Positions 1-9,814 of a stretch of DNA of 64,000 bases are shown here, in pieces (position 1 is the first letter of the stretch; each line of letters starts with the position of its first letter). This DNA comes from Papiliotrema nemorosa (taxonomy: Eukaryota > Basidiomycota > Tremellomycetes > Tremellales > Rhynchogastremaceae). A model generated the notes under the pieces. The model did no database searches. It had not been told where the DNA came from and saw only the letters and a program-made list of their open reading frames with translations. A program made the position numbers and the translations under genes. The stretch is taken from assembly GCA_032158125.1 (NCBI GenBank), contig JASKOT010000004.1:434001-498000 (forward strand), given 5' to 3'.

Positions 1-1193
1 ACAATTACGCTCGAGGTCATTACACTATTGGCAAGGAGCTCGTGGATACCGTTCTGGAGCAAGTGCGACGATTGGCCGACAACTGTTCAGGTCTTCAAGG
101 ATTCTTCGTTTTCCACTCCTTTGGTGGTGGAACGGGCTCAGGGTTCGGAGCTCTTTTGATGGAACGATTGTCCACAGACTATGGCAAGAAATCCAAGCTC
201 GAATTCTCGGTGTACCCGGCACCAAAAATGAGCACTTCGGTCGTTGAGCCCTACAACTCGGTCCTCACTACCCACACGACCTTGGAGCATTCCGACTGTT
301 CTTTCATGGTGGACAATGAGGCGTACGTTACGATCGTCTCGCATCTGCTGACGCGTAACGCAGTATTTACGACATTTGCCGACGAAACCTGGGCATCACT
401 TCCCCTTCCTTCACCAACCTGAATAGATTGATCGCTCAAGTCGTGTCATCCATTACTGCTTCCCTCCGATTTGATGGATCTCTCAACGTCGACCTCAACG
501 AGTTCCAGACCAATCTGGTTCCGTGAGTCGATCCTTTGACATTGTGCTAAAGTAGTTTCCCGCGAATTCATTTCCCCCTTGCCACTTACGCACCCGTCAT
601 CTCAGCTGAGAAGGGTAAGTTCGGATCTGCAACGTGGCTGACGATCAGCTTTCCACGAGTCCAACTCGGTATCCGAGATGACCATTTCGTGCTTCGAGTC
701 GAACAACCAGATGGTCAAATGCGATCCACGACAGGGTAAATACATGGCTTGTTGTCTCCTGTACCGAGGAGACGTCGTCCCCAAAGACGTCAATGCGGCT
801 GTGGCCAATGTCCGAACCAAGAGGACAATCCAATTTGTCGATTGGTGTCCCACTGGTTTCAAGGTGAGTTGAACACCAACTGCTGTCGCTCATAATCAGC
901 TCGGAATTTGCAACGAACCCCCCGCGCTTGTGCCCGGTGGAGATCTCGCCAAGGTCTCTCGATCTTTGTGTATGCTTTCAAACACCACTTCGATCGCGAC
1001 CGCTTGGGCTCGTCTCGACAACAAGTTTGACCTCTTGTACTCAAAGCGGGCCTTCGTTCACTGGTACGTGGGAGAGGGTATGGAGGAAGGAGAGTTTTCA
1101 GAGGCGCGAGAGGATCTTGCCGCCTTGGAGAAGGATTACGAAGAGGTTGGAATTGACTCGGGAGATGCAGAGGAGGAGGAGGGCGAGTACTAG
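1..1193 (+). CDS. TUB1: alpha-tubulin, 3' part (5' end outside window)
   Basis: Alpha subunit of the tubulin heterodimer that polymerises into microtubules. Exons are 1-322, 364-522, 556-614, 649-863 and 900-1193, separated by introns of 41, 33, 34 and 36 nt; the joined frame encodes 348 residues. The frame enters at base 3 in the conserved segment N-Y-A-R-G-H-Y, so about 100 N-terminal residues of the usual ~450 lie upstream of the window. Seen directly: the tubulin GTP-binding signature GGGTGSG near residue 40 of the fragment, the [15 protein letters not shown] junction restored by intron 1, the [18 protein letters not shown] block, and an acidic tail ending EEEEGEY. The terminal tyrosine is typical of alpha-tubulin. 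Identity is certain; only the 5' part is missing. Confidence 0.97.
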
Positions 1194-1390
1194 TGTTTTT
1201 CATAGGTTCCGATAGTGGTATACGTCTTCTCACGCAAACAACCTCCCTACTTCCGGACGATTCATAGCGAAATCGACGTGGTGACTCACCCACCTGATAA
1301 CTTGAGACTTGCGCCGTACGGCCGCTTGTCACTGGCGACCTCGGCCACTTGTACTTACAGCACCACCGCAAGCCCGGTGCTCACCACGCT

Positions 1391-1416
1391 CCACCACCAC
1401 CACCACCACCACCACC
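1391..1416. repeat. (CAC)n trinucleotide repeat
   Basis: Uninterrupted CCACCACC... tract in the region downstream of alpha-tubulin; simple sequence with no coding support. Confidence 0.9.
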
Positions 1417-1786
1417 GGCGCCCTCCGCCATGTCGTTTCGACGGCAGCTTCCGTCTGCAAGAAGGTTGTGTCAACGGGCCGGTCAAGACCATGACCCCTT
1501 TCCGCACCCTGGGTGTGGCTTTCTCCAAACGTGGGCAGACGAGAGACTTCTTTCTGTTTTCGGATAATGTCGCTTGTCGCGTATCGGGCCGTGCCACGAG
1601 GTTTTTCCGCCACCTGACGATTTGGGTGTGGGTTTCGGCGTGTCGTTTGTGAATAACGTTTCATCGTCCCGGGTAGTTTACGTAAACATGTTGTAGACGG
1701 ATGGAGCAATTTTTCTGCGAGTGTCGAATCCACGTTGCGACCGCATGTATACCGCAGTTGCCCTTCCCGTGCATCAACTGCTACGC

Positions 1787-1849
1787 GCCAGTGAGGCCAC
1801 TGGCGGGTACTTCACACTGGCGTTTACTTCACTGGCGGTTGTGCCACTG
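1787..1849. repeat. cluster of CACTGGCG direct and CCAGTG inverted repeats
   Basis: Within 63 bp there are three CACTGGCG copies (near 1798, 1815 and 1830), a CCACTG at 1844 and an inverted CCAGTG at 1788. Two of the copies sit in longer direct repeats of the form ACTTCAC(AC)TGGCG. The site lies about 320-380 bp upstream of the glutaredoxin-like gene, so it may be a regulator binding cluster; that role is inference. Confidence 0.45.
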
Positions 1850-2167
1850 ATAAGATAGTCCCTTCTTTCTCCCACTTGACCATTTTGGGAGAGCCAGACT
1901 CGTCGTGTGTCCAAAAAAATGCTGGTACTTTTCCCCGTACCAGGCTCAACCAGGCTCGCTCGCCACCTTTTCCGACCGCTTGCTCCCAATGCAACCTTGA
2001 CCAAGCCTGTCTTGCTTTGACGCCCTTTTGTGGCAAACAGTACTACCTGTACCCAGGCAAAGCCTCCAAATATGCAACGGAAGACTCATAGTGGGTAGTA
2101 TAAGATGGGAAGACACATTGCTCGATCTTGATCATCTTGATTCATTGAACCCATTCCCATTGTCAAC

Positions 2168-3676
2168 ATGTCGCGAATGACTATCCAGGTGAGAGTCACA
2201 CGGAGCGCAGGCGCACACCCTCGCCGCTTGCGAGTCTTGCTGATGGGAAGATACCCACATATCCTCTGTCGCCCCCCGAATCGCCATCCCGAACCTTCGG
2301 CTCACCCGATTGGTTTGCACCCAGCAAGAAACAGCAGCCCTATCCCACCGGAACAATCGCCCTCAACACTCCTCCGCTGACTCCACCACCGCTCTCGCCT
2401 ATCTCGTCGGAGACCAGTTCTGACGAAGGAGATGCCTCGCCTCCCCGACGACCGCGACTTCTTCATCAGACTCACCGTCGAACGTCAGGTCCTTCCTACT
2501 TTCCTGACAGTTCGTCTCTACCAACGCTGCCCAAGAGACCGGCACAACCCTTCCGGGCTCGCTTTCCATCCGCCCCGGTGACCGGCATCATTACCCCAAT
2601 GTGGGATATCGAAGAGGAAGAGCCTCCTGCGGATCCGTTCAAGATGCTGCTGCCCTTCTGTCAGGTGGGTCAGCCTGTCGAACTTGGTAAATAGGGATGC
2701 TCATGACAGCCAACGCTGAGGCTACCAACGTATGCTTTCAACGAGAAGCACTTTGTCCTCGCACATGTGCCGACCGGCAGACTGCCTTTCCGAGCTCGTA
2801 TGCCGCGCATTCCACGATGGCAGCGGCCCATCTTGATGGCTGTACTCTGCGTCATGCTCTTCGGTTCATTGTGCATTGTCTCTTGGATCCAGCAATCTGC
2901 CCTTGCAGCGCAGCGAGCTTCTGTCATCAGACAGACTGTATGGCTCGCCGAGACACGCGACGTCTCCCACAATCGAGTGACCCGAGACGACCCGACCAAG
3001 CTCACGTTAACATCTGAGCAGGAACTTGCCGCCTTGATGAGCGTGAGTCGCTTTACGCTTTTGGAATTGACGATAGTTCATCACTGGGACGGCTGCGAAT
3101 TCGCTACCCCTACTTGACCCAGTAGAGACGATTGATCCAGAGCTTCTACTTCCTTTCGACTCTCGATCTCCCCATGCCCAGGAGGAGCTGGATGAGCTTG
3201 TACAAACCCAGTGGGAAAACTTCCCTGTCATGGTCTTGGGCAAACTACGCGACCCTAAGATGCGCAATCTCCGCCAGGTGATAAAGACCTATAACATCAA
3301 ACCGGCGCCGATTTTCGTTGACTTTGATCAAAGACGTGAGCCCATTACAATCTCCGCTGCAGCATCAGAAGAGCTAATCGTTTAGCCGATGCGGAAATCC
3401 TGGAATCAACCCTGGTGCGATTATTGGGCAAGCAAAATGAGCCTTACATGCTGCTGCGAGGCGTCAACGTGCCTGCAGCGACCGTTCAATTGCAAGTCAT
3501 TTCCATATCGTTCATTGCTTACAATCAGACTAGGACAGGATGAGAAGGTCGTCGAGACGCTGGGCAAGACTACTGTGAGCGTAGCCAAGAAGCTGAAGAA
3601 GAACAAACATCAACGAGAAGAGGAAAGACAAGAAATGGATCGCATTCTTGGTCCGGCGCCGATTGTCGATGTGTAG
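2168..3676 (+). CDS. membrane-anchored glutaredoxin-fold protein lacking the active-site cysteine
   Basis: Exons 2168-2188, 2251-2664, 2710-3042, 3077-3335, 3386-3491 and 3529-3676 join to an open frame of 426 residues. Order: Ser/Pro-rich N-terminal half, one transmembrane segment (ILMAVLCVMLFGSLCIVSWI) near residue 200, a linker, then a thioredoxin/glutaredoxin fold (FPVMVLGKLRDPKMRN...KPAPIFVDFDQR...NEPYMLLRG) and a Lys-rich tail. This is the layout of the type II Golgi/ER glutaredoxins Grx6/Grx7. The CPYC/CSYS active-site position reads LRDPKM with no cysteine, and the usual TVP cis-proline motif is NEP, so thiol redox chemistry looks lost. The last intron (3492-3528) starts with GCAAGT and ends CAG; without it the frame hits TGA. 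First exon is short (7 codons) and the first splice is the least certain. Confidence 0.72.
3492..3528 (+). other. GC-AG intron
   Basis: A 37-nt intron with donor GCAAGT and acceptor CAG. Joining TT to A-CTA-GGA-CAG keeps the frame open into the Lys-rich C-terminus, while no GT donor in this stretch gives an open frame. Confidence 0.7.
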
Positions 3677-3794
3677 GCTTTTGTAAAACTTGTTATGGCC
3701 TGTTATGATGAGTGTCGTTGGGGTCCAGGAAGCCTTACAATATGGTCGCGACGACCTTGCGGCCAGAGCCATGACTGCCCCATCCGCCTCCTGA

Positions 3795-5771
3795 ATGCCG
3801 AAACTCAGCAAGACAAAGACCTTGCCAGGTCCCCAGGACGAGTTTACCGTCCTTGATTGGGATTGTTATCGAATTTCCCACCAACGAGGTTTTCAAATGC
3901 GATACGGAATCGCTGTTTGTAAGAATGAGGTCTAAATTTCACCTACTCCGGCCCTTCATCAGTGTGCTCCCATGGGAAGCTCTCTGGCACGATCTTGTCC
4001 AGTCTGGTCGGATAAGCGCACAAATTCTCTGTGTATACAGGTCTGCCATCTTACGCCATATCCATGTCTGTGCGTACGGATGGATCGCAGTTCTCATTTA
4101 CCTGGCGTCAACATACCAAGACTCTATTCACTGACAGTTAAACCAGCAGAGGTGTGCAGGCAAGACAAGGTGAATATGCCAATGGCTATACCGTGAAGAC
4201 CCTCTTTGCACTCGTTGAGGACGACATCTGTGATCAAATGAACTCCTTTACCCTTGGCTGGGAGGAGACTGATCGTGAGAGGGCGCTCTTGCAGCTCCTT
4301 GACTCACAATTGTTTTTGCCATGGCATGATTGAAAAGCAAGGGACGTTTGACACACTGGAAGTCAAGGTAACTCTTGATCGCAGGATGACCAACCGCGCG
4401 TAGGTAAGAATTTGAGAAGAAATCCGGAGGTGACGTCAAAACAAGGGGTTCATCGTTGAGATGAAACGATTTCCAGGTGTTGAACACCCTTGCTCGTGTT
4501 CATCATGTTTGCCCTCTCCATGTCATACCAGAGGTCATGATAGTGTGTAACTCCTGCGGACAAGCCATCTCACAACTTGGACTCATCTGCACGAGATGCA
4601 GTGGTCGGGGAGTCGGTGCGTAACCCGGACCAGTATCTGCTCATCGTAGAACGACCTACGCCCCTGAAAGGCCTCCTCACCGCAAGTCAACAACGAGGCA
4701 GTCCTGATCGTTGGGCGAGAAGGTGATGAGCTTCGTATACTTGACCGGCATCTCATATTCAGCTACACTACACCGCAGAGCATGCTCGGAATCTGCAGCG
4801 AGTCTTCATCCTCCGCACATGACGAGCAAGGCAGTTTTGATGTACCTCTCGATTACAAGAAAGGTACCTTGGCACGAGGCAAGTCGCTTCTTGCCGAGAA
4901 ATCGTTCTGATTACACCAGTCTATGGAAGCGTTCTGGAGCCGCAAGTCAAGCATCCGAGATGCGCAACGTGCAATTTGGAAATTAAGCCTGGCGCAAAGC
5001 TGTACCTTGCAACGTAAGGACCTTTGCACTCTGTCGTTTACGATCAGCAGGGACGCCAAAAAATGCAAGAAGAATGACGTTCTATGTCGCGCTTGCTTTT
5101 CTCAGCGTTTCAGCTTGGGAACATGCGAATTGTGCAAAGGTCCGGTTCTCGGCGAACGCGAAGAGGGCGGTCCTCATGTGACCGGTCGTGGTGGAGCAGC
5201 ATGGCATGCAAAATGCTTCATTTGCTACAGTAAGTGAACAATTGGGTTTTTGCTCAGACAGAATGCTCCAAACCTTTGAATAAGACCGATAACATGCTCC
5301 TGCCGAATGGAGAACCGTCCTGTGTAGCTTGCGCGAAGGACGAAACGACCGTTCGACGAAAGCTGCCGACTTACATCGCTGATTCGAACGCTCCGCGGCA
5401 TCACAGCCCTCAGATTGCCATCCAGGCCAAACGTCAGGCTGTAGCCGATCTAACCACAACTGTCAACAATCGCCATCAGGTGCTTGGGAGCCGCTTCTGT
5501 CCAGGATGCTCACGAAAAGTCCTGCCAAACGAAATCGGCACGTTGTTGGGGCCTCGAGCTACCCACTGGCATCGTTCGTGTCTCCGTTGCGGAGCCGGAG
5601 TCCAGTCAGGAGCTCAAGGATGCGGAAAACCGTTAGACTCGACTGCTACATTGTGGAACGACAATGTGTGGTGTCGATCATGCTCGGTAAGCCGAGGTGG
5701 GAAAAATGTCATTGACCGATTAGTTTAATAATCCACCATCCCACACGCCGTGCGGCCCTGCCCAAAATTGA
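3795..5771 (+). CDS. LIM-domain protein (5' exon structure uncertain)
   Basis: The 3' half is clear: two to three cysteine/histidine zinc modules, CATCNLEI...KKCKKNDVLCRACF, then CELCKGPVLG...WHAKCFIC...CVACA, then FCPGC...HWHRSCLRCG...WCRSC, the pattern of LIM domains that dock cytoskeletal or signalling partners. Supported introns here: from the GGTACC near 4863 to 4919, 5013-5046, 5230-5257 and 5692-5733, giving a stop at 5769. The 5' half reads from the ATG at 3795 through coherent stretches (e.g. SMSVRTDGSQFSFTWRQHTK), then meets an in-frame TAA at 4139-4141 before an equally coherent stretch (GEYANGYTVKTLFALVEDD). A further Cys module, CNSCGQ...CTRCSG, lies near 4550-4610. Either an unrecognised intron removes the stop or the gene is decaying beside the transposon nest. 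The exact subfamily is not recognised. Confidence 0.6.
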
Positions 5772-6034
5772 GTAGCTGAACTGAATTTCTGCCTTGGAAA
5801 GCCGACAGTTACCGGAAGTGGGCACCAGATTTGACTTTACGATGGAAGTTCGAAGTCGAGAAGTGTTGGATCGTCTGGCAGGTACACCCATCATGAACAT
5901 TGTAGTGCAAGGTTCAGTCTCGGATGTCTGTGTGACACATGTATGTGAGGTGCAGAAAGGGAGCAAATCGGAAGAAGAAAGACACCAGGCATCCGACATG
6001 GTCGCAGGTCAGGTAAGGCCAAGCTTGCGGCATA
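5772..6034. other. transition from LIM gene to transposon nest; exon-like open frame
   Basis: A plus-strand frame open over 5794-6015 has protein-like composition (contains DFTMEVRSREVLDRLAG) and ends at a good donor, CAG|GTAAGG, at 6016, immediately before transposon-derived sequence begins. It has no recognised start or family. It may be a fragment of a host gene cut by the insertion, or chance. Confidence 0.3.
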
Positions 6035-6254
6035 GCCACACGCTCTTATGTCCTTACCATAGAGCTTCTTGAACCTGTCCGTGGCTAAGCCCTTTGTCAA
6101 CAAGTCTGCCACATTTTTTCTGTTCAAATGTGACGCAAGTCAGTTGTTTGTCTTCCACCTTCTCCCTGGTGAAGTGATGTTGCATGCCAATGTGTTTTGA
6201 CTGTTTGTGATGGACTGAATCGTTGGCAAGCGCAACACACCCATTGTTGTCGTT
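6035..6254 (-). pseudogene. copia RNase H, C-terminal part
   Basis: Minus-strand fragment holding the end of a copia polyprotein: DNNGCVALAND...KHIGMQHHF and then NVADLLTKGLATDRF, the conserved closing motif. The two parts lie in different frames, so there is a frameshift near 6120. It continues the RNase H that resumes at 6864 once the solo LTR is ignored. Confidence 0.8.
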
Positions 6255-6858
6255 TGTCACATTGCTCCACTTCTAGTTACCAGCCCAACACGTGACTAGT
6301 TTATCTAGTCTAGAAGGAGAAGGTACTCAACGATATATGTGAACTTAGTTACTGGTAACTAAGTTGTAACTAAGTCGGCTAAGTCGCTGAGGTTTGAATG
6401 ATACTCGCCGAGAGTGAGCGAGGCGGGAGGATCTTGACAAGAGTGGCTAGAGAACGCGAGAAGCGCAAGCTAGAGATGACAGAGGGCAAGACTACGAGTA
6501 GATAACAAGTAGTGATGCAGAAAGCACTGTTATAGTGTTGTATTGACTCAATAACAAGAAGCTGAAGAAAAGGAATCCACCGCCTTTCTCCTAGTACTTA
6601 TATCTCTTGGGTCATGAACAAAGAGGTCCTTGCGCGTTGAATGAGCATTGAATGATGACAAAGAGTTGAACGACATTCCACCTAACGCTCTGCCTTTCTT
6701 TGGACTTCTTTGGCAATAATCGGTTTCTCAGCAAGAATCATCAAGTAGTCACTGGAGTAGGCAATTTCAGCAAAATAGGCAAAGTTGTTAAGGTCTCAGT
6801 CATATATCCTTGGTCATTGGTGGCAAAAGTAAGTCGCGTTGAGGTAGCCTTCATGACA
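6255..6858 (-). mobile_element. solo LTR (copy A of a ~600-bp family) inside RNase H
   Basis: 604-bp segment starting TGTCAC and ending TTCATGACA, so its ends form the inverted pair TGTCA/TGACA. It is flanked by TCGTT (6250-6254) and TTGTT (6859-6863), a 5-bp target duplication with one mismatch. Removing the segment and one flank restores the copia RNase H frame across the junction. The better TATA-like box of this family (TATATAAG in copy D) lies on the minus strand, so I orient the LTR minus. Related copies lie at 11306, 12093, 13098 and 13699. Confidence 0.85.
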
Positions 6859-6863
6859 TTGTT

Positions 6864-7540
6864 GTAAAGAGGTAGAACATGATTGTATTCAATGCCCAGG
6901 TCATGCCTATTTAGCCACGTTGGTTGTTGCCATGTATTGTGCTTCAGTTGCTGACAACGAAACAGTTGTTTGGCGTTTTGACTTCCAAGCAATGGGTCCA
7001 CCAAGTGACTTGAACACGTATTTGGTTGCTGACCTCCTTGTCTCTGGATCACCTCCCCAGTCTGCAGTGGTGTGTCCAATGAGTATTGGTGATGACGGGG
7101 TATGCAGAAGGTTAAATAGAGGTCAGGAGTGCCTTTGACATTGCGCAAGAGGTGTTTGGCCAAATTCCAGTGTTTCATTGGCCATTTTGACATAGAATGA
7201 CACAGAACACCAGCCGCATGCCCCAAGTCAGGTCAAGTGATGGTTGCTGCATACAGGATAGCTCCCACTTCTTTGGGGTATGGGAAGTCCTTTGCCAAGG
7301 CAGACTCCTTGTCTGTTGCCATGGCGCTTTGAATCTGGGAGGTAGAGGCGTTTGACTTGGGTTGCAGTTGGTTAACCCAAACTTCTCCAAAAGCAATTCC
7401 AGATAGTGGCGTCATGATAAGGCAGTAGTCCTGATTGACCCGTCACAAATGATGTTGAAACCAAGGAAGTAGCCGGCTGATCCTAAGTCTGAGCATTCAA
7501 AGGCTGACTTGAGCTCTGTCTTGCATTGGTCAAGTAGTTG
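6864..7540 (-). pseudogene. copia RT C-terminus and RNase H region
   Basis: Minus-strand relic with SAFECSDLGSAGYFLGFNI (end of RT), the connection HYLELLLEKFGLTNCNPSQT, and an RNase H region reading towards the solo LTR. An in-frame TGA replaces the codon before HYLE, and frames change more than once between 6864 and 7400, so no functional enzyme can be made. Confidence 0.75.
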
Positions 7541-7544
7541 TGTT

Positions 7545-8033
7545 ATAGTTGTGTTATGACGGATTCATAACACAACCTCCTAAAAGTCAAACTCAAACAC
7601 CAAGCGTCATCATCTGTACTGTATCAAAACGCTAAGTACAACCCGCTGAGAAGACTTAGCCTCGAAGGATGTTACTGAGCGCAGCCCGCTGAGAAGCCTG
7701 TCTGCAGAAGGACTTCACGGCAAGTTGGAGCAATATCATGATAGCCCATAAGTACTTAAGTTGATGCCTTGGCGGCCATCAATGTTGACAAGGATCTTAT
7801 TATTAACAGTTACCACCTCTACTGTCCCATCATCTTTCTTGACTTGTCATCCTTTCAAGTTGCCACTCCTTTCCAAACTTGACCTTGTTCACCGTGTTGC
7901 CGGACAACACAACTATCTACTGTCGACTAAGTCACAAGTACCTGTTGAGTATTATCAACTCATCCTTCAACCAGATAGCTACTATCTGCCTGCCCCTGTC
8001 TACTTGAGAAAACCAGGGACAGAACCGTAAGAA
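7545..8033. mobile_element. ~490-bp insertion of another element inside copia RT
   Basis: The copia RT frame stops at QLL near 8037 and resumes at DQCKTEL near 7540; the bases between do not belong to it. The insert is flanked by AAGTAG (left) and AAGAAG (right), an imperfect duplicate of the target codons. Its left end carries TTGTGTTAT twice and the inverted copy ATAACACAA, a perfect stem around GACGGATTC. On the minus strand near 7740-7850 a short frame (VNNKILVNIDGRQGINLS) resembles the start of a retrotransposon gag. Class is unresolved. Confidence 0.5.
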
Positions 8034-8036
8034 GTT

Positions 8037-8612
8037 GGCGGGATGTTGACGCAATGAGTTGGTCATCCACATGGATGCACGACATGATGAAGTTGCCATT
8101 ATTAAGGTGTTTGATGTAGCAACAAGGGTTGGCATTGGTTGGGGTGAAAGCCTTTGACCTCAACCAGGTGTTGAGTTGTTTGTTGAAGCACCTTGGTGAC
8201 TGTTTGAGACCAAAGAGCACTTTGTTGAGCTTGACCAGCTTGTCTGTTGGTATGCCTGATCCCTCTGGAGGTTCCACATAGATCTCCTTGTCCAGGTCAC
8301 CATTGAGGAAGGCTGCCATGATGTCCAGTTGGGCAAACTCCACCTCAAGCGCAATGCAGAGAGCCATGAAGAAACAGATTGTTCTTTTGTTGGCAACTGA
8401 AGCAAGGGTCTGGTTGTAGTTAAGCCCTGTAACCTTGCTGAATCCTCTGGCAGCCCATCTGGCCTTGAACTTGTTTGGCTGTCCGGTTGTACCATCCATC
8501 TTCCTGGTGAATACCCAGCAAGCAGAGATGGTGCGCTGATTTGCCCTTGGAACCACCTCTCAGATGTTATACTTGTACATTGGCAAGCTTGTCCTTGATG
8601 GCCAAGTCCCAC
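8037..8612 (-). pseudogene. copia reverse transcriptase core
   Basis: Minus-strand frame with the copia RT blocks: KARWAARGFSKVTGLNYNQT, LDIMAAFLNGDLDKEIYVE, GLKQSPRCFNKQL and the catalytic box IHVDDQLIAS (the usual YVDD reads HVDD, as in some basidiomycete copia elements). The upstream edge shifts frame near 8550 and the downstream edge is cut by the 7545-8033 insertion. Confidence 0.85.
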
Positions 8613-8837
8613 GTTTGATTGCGCTGAGAGGTGACTGCTGGACCATAGGGAGAAGGAGCGTCATCCAATTTGACTACCATGGTGTTGTTTGGAGTCTTTT
8701 GACCTTCTTTTGACCGCTTTCAGCCAGTAAGAGCAATGACTGGTCTCCAACAAGTTGCAGGGGGTCATCTGACTCTGCTTGTGACACATTGTCATCATGT
8801 TCAGAGTCAGGGATTTGAGCAGGTGGCAGTTCTGACC

Positions 8838-9475
8838 TCAACCTGCTCCAATTTGACCGCCTGAGTGGAAGTTGACCGTTTTGGCCATCTGGAGGGTCAA
8901 GTTGACCGTTTTGACCGTCTTGGAGGTCAAGTTGACTTCAGATGACCTTGTTGTGGTCATTGATGATAGTAAAACATCATCCTCTGGCTCCATTGGAGGT
9001 GTAATGACGCCATCTGGAGCGGTAGGCAGCATGTTGCTGAACACCACATCTCTTGAGATGATAATCTTGTTGAGATCATGACTCCAGATCCTATAGTTGT
9101 GGGTGCCATCCACATAGCCTACTAGGATGCCTTCCAAGTACTGATTGAGCAGCTTGCTCTGCTGTTGATGCTGACGGTAGCAGATGATGCCAAATGGTTG
9201 GAGGTGGTCCATCCTGCACTTTCCTCCATACCAGTGGTCATATGTTTCTTGGTGTTTGGGACTACAGGGAGTCCTGTTGCGTGTGTAAACCGCATAGTCC
9301 GCTGCTTTTGCCCAAAAGTGCAAAGGAAGTCCAGTTGATGCCAATAGGGTCCTGACTGCATTGAGCACAGTCAAATGCACTCTTTTGACCCTGCTATTCT
9401 GTTGGTGGGCGTCTGGATGTACCCTAAAGTGCTTCAAGCCAAGTTGATGCATATATATGACCCAGATGTTGGAGG
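8838..9475 (-). pseudogene. copia integrase, C-terminal half and linker
   Basis: Minus-strand frame with the integrase C-terminal landmarks (HFWAKAADYAVYTRNRTP, PFGIICY, EGILVGYVDGTHNYRIW). Downstream follows a degenerate linker rich in repeated TVKTVNLT units produced by tandem TTGACCG words. The TRIM at 9481 separates this half from the catalytic core. Confidence 0.85.
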
Positions 9476-9480
9476 TGAAC

Positions 9481-9591
9481 TGTCACAATGGCATGCCACT
9501 TAACCATTGATCAAGACCGCCTTTTTTAAAAGGAGGCTTTGAATTCAACTGACCAGGTTGAATTCAAGCGGCATATATAACCCTCATGACA
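9481..9591. repeat. TRIM left LTR
   Basis: 111-bp terminal repeat, TGTCAC...TCATGACA, containing an internal GAATTCAACT...GGTTGAATTC inverted pair and a CATATATAA box near its right end. Confidence 0.85.
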
Positions 9592-9814
9592 GTCTGCCCA
9601 ACTTTATTGTCGAGCTCCTGCGAGACAGCTATACAAGCCCCCGAAAATCTATTCTGCGGGCCAACACGGAATTTCACCAGTTGATTTGCCACTGCGGTCT
9701 TGTGGGGCCCAGGGCGGAGGGTTTGCATTGCCACCCGCAAAATATCTTTAGCAAGTGGTAGCAGTGGATTGAACTAGCGACCCGACCAAGCATCACCCGT
9801 AGTTGAATTCAAAT

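Larger units (their letters stand above)
1194..2167. other. intergenic region with short repeats
   Basis: About 970 bp between tubulin and the next gene. It holds a CAC trinucleotide run (1391-1416) and a cluster of CACTGG/CCAGTG words at 1788-1849. The open frames here are low-complexity and antisense (runs of Val or His from the CAC repeat), and I see no conserved protein. Just upstream of 2168 the sequence is A/T- and C-rich, as expected of a fungal 5' leader. Confidence 0.6.

Noticed and set aside
859..1371. 170-codon minus-strand frame opposite the last tubulin exon
   Set aside because: It lies antisense to firmly identified coding sequence and its composition mirrors tubulin codons; no family pattern.
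1329..1733. Frame with a run of valines or tryptophans
   Set aside because: Produced by the CAC repeat read in other frames.
9755..9790. tRNA-like 3' end in the TRIM interior (CCACTGCTACCA on the minus strand, with a B-box-like AGTTCAATCC)
   Set aside because: The T-arm stem does not pair and the distance from loop to CCA is too short for a tRNA; it is also not next to an LTR, so not a clear primer-binding site.
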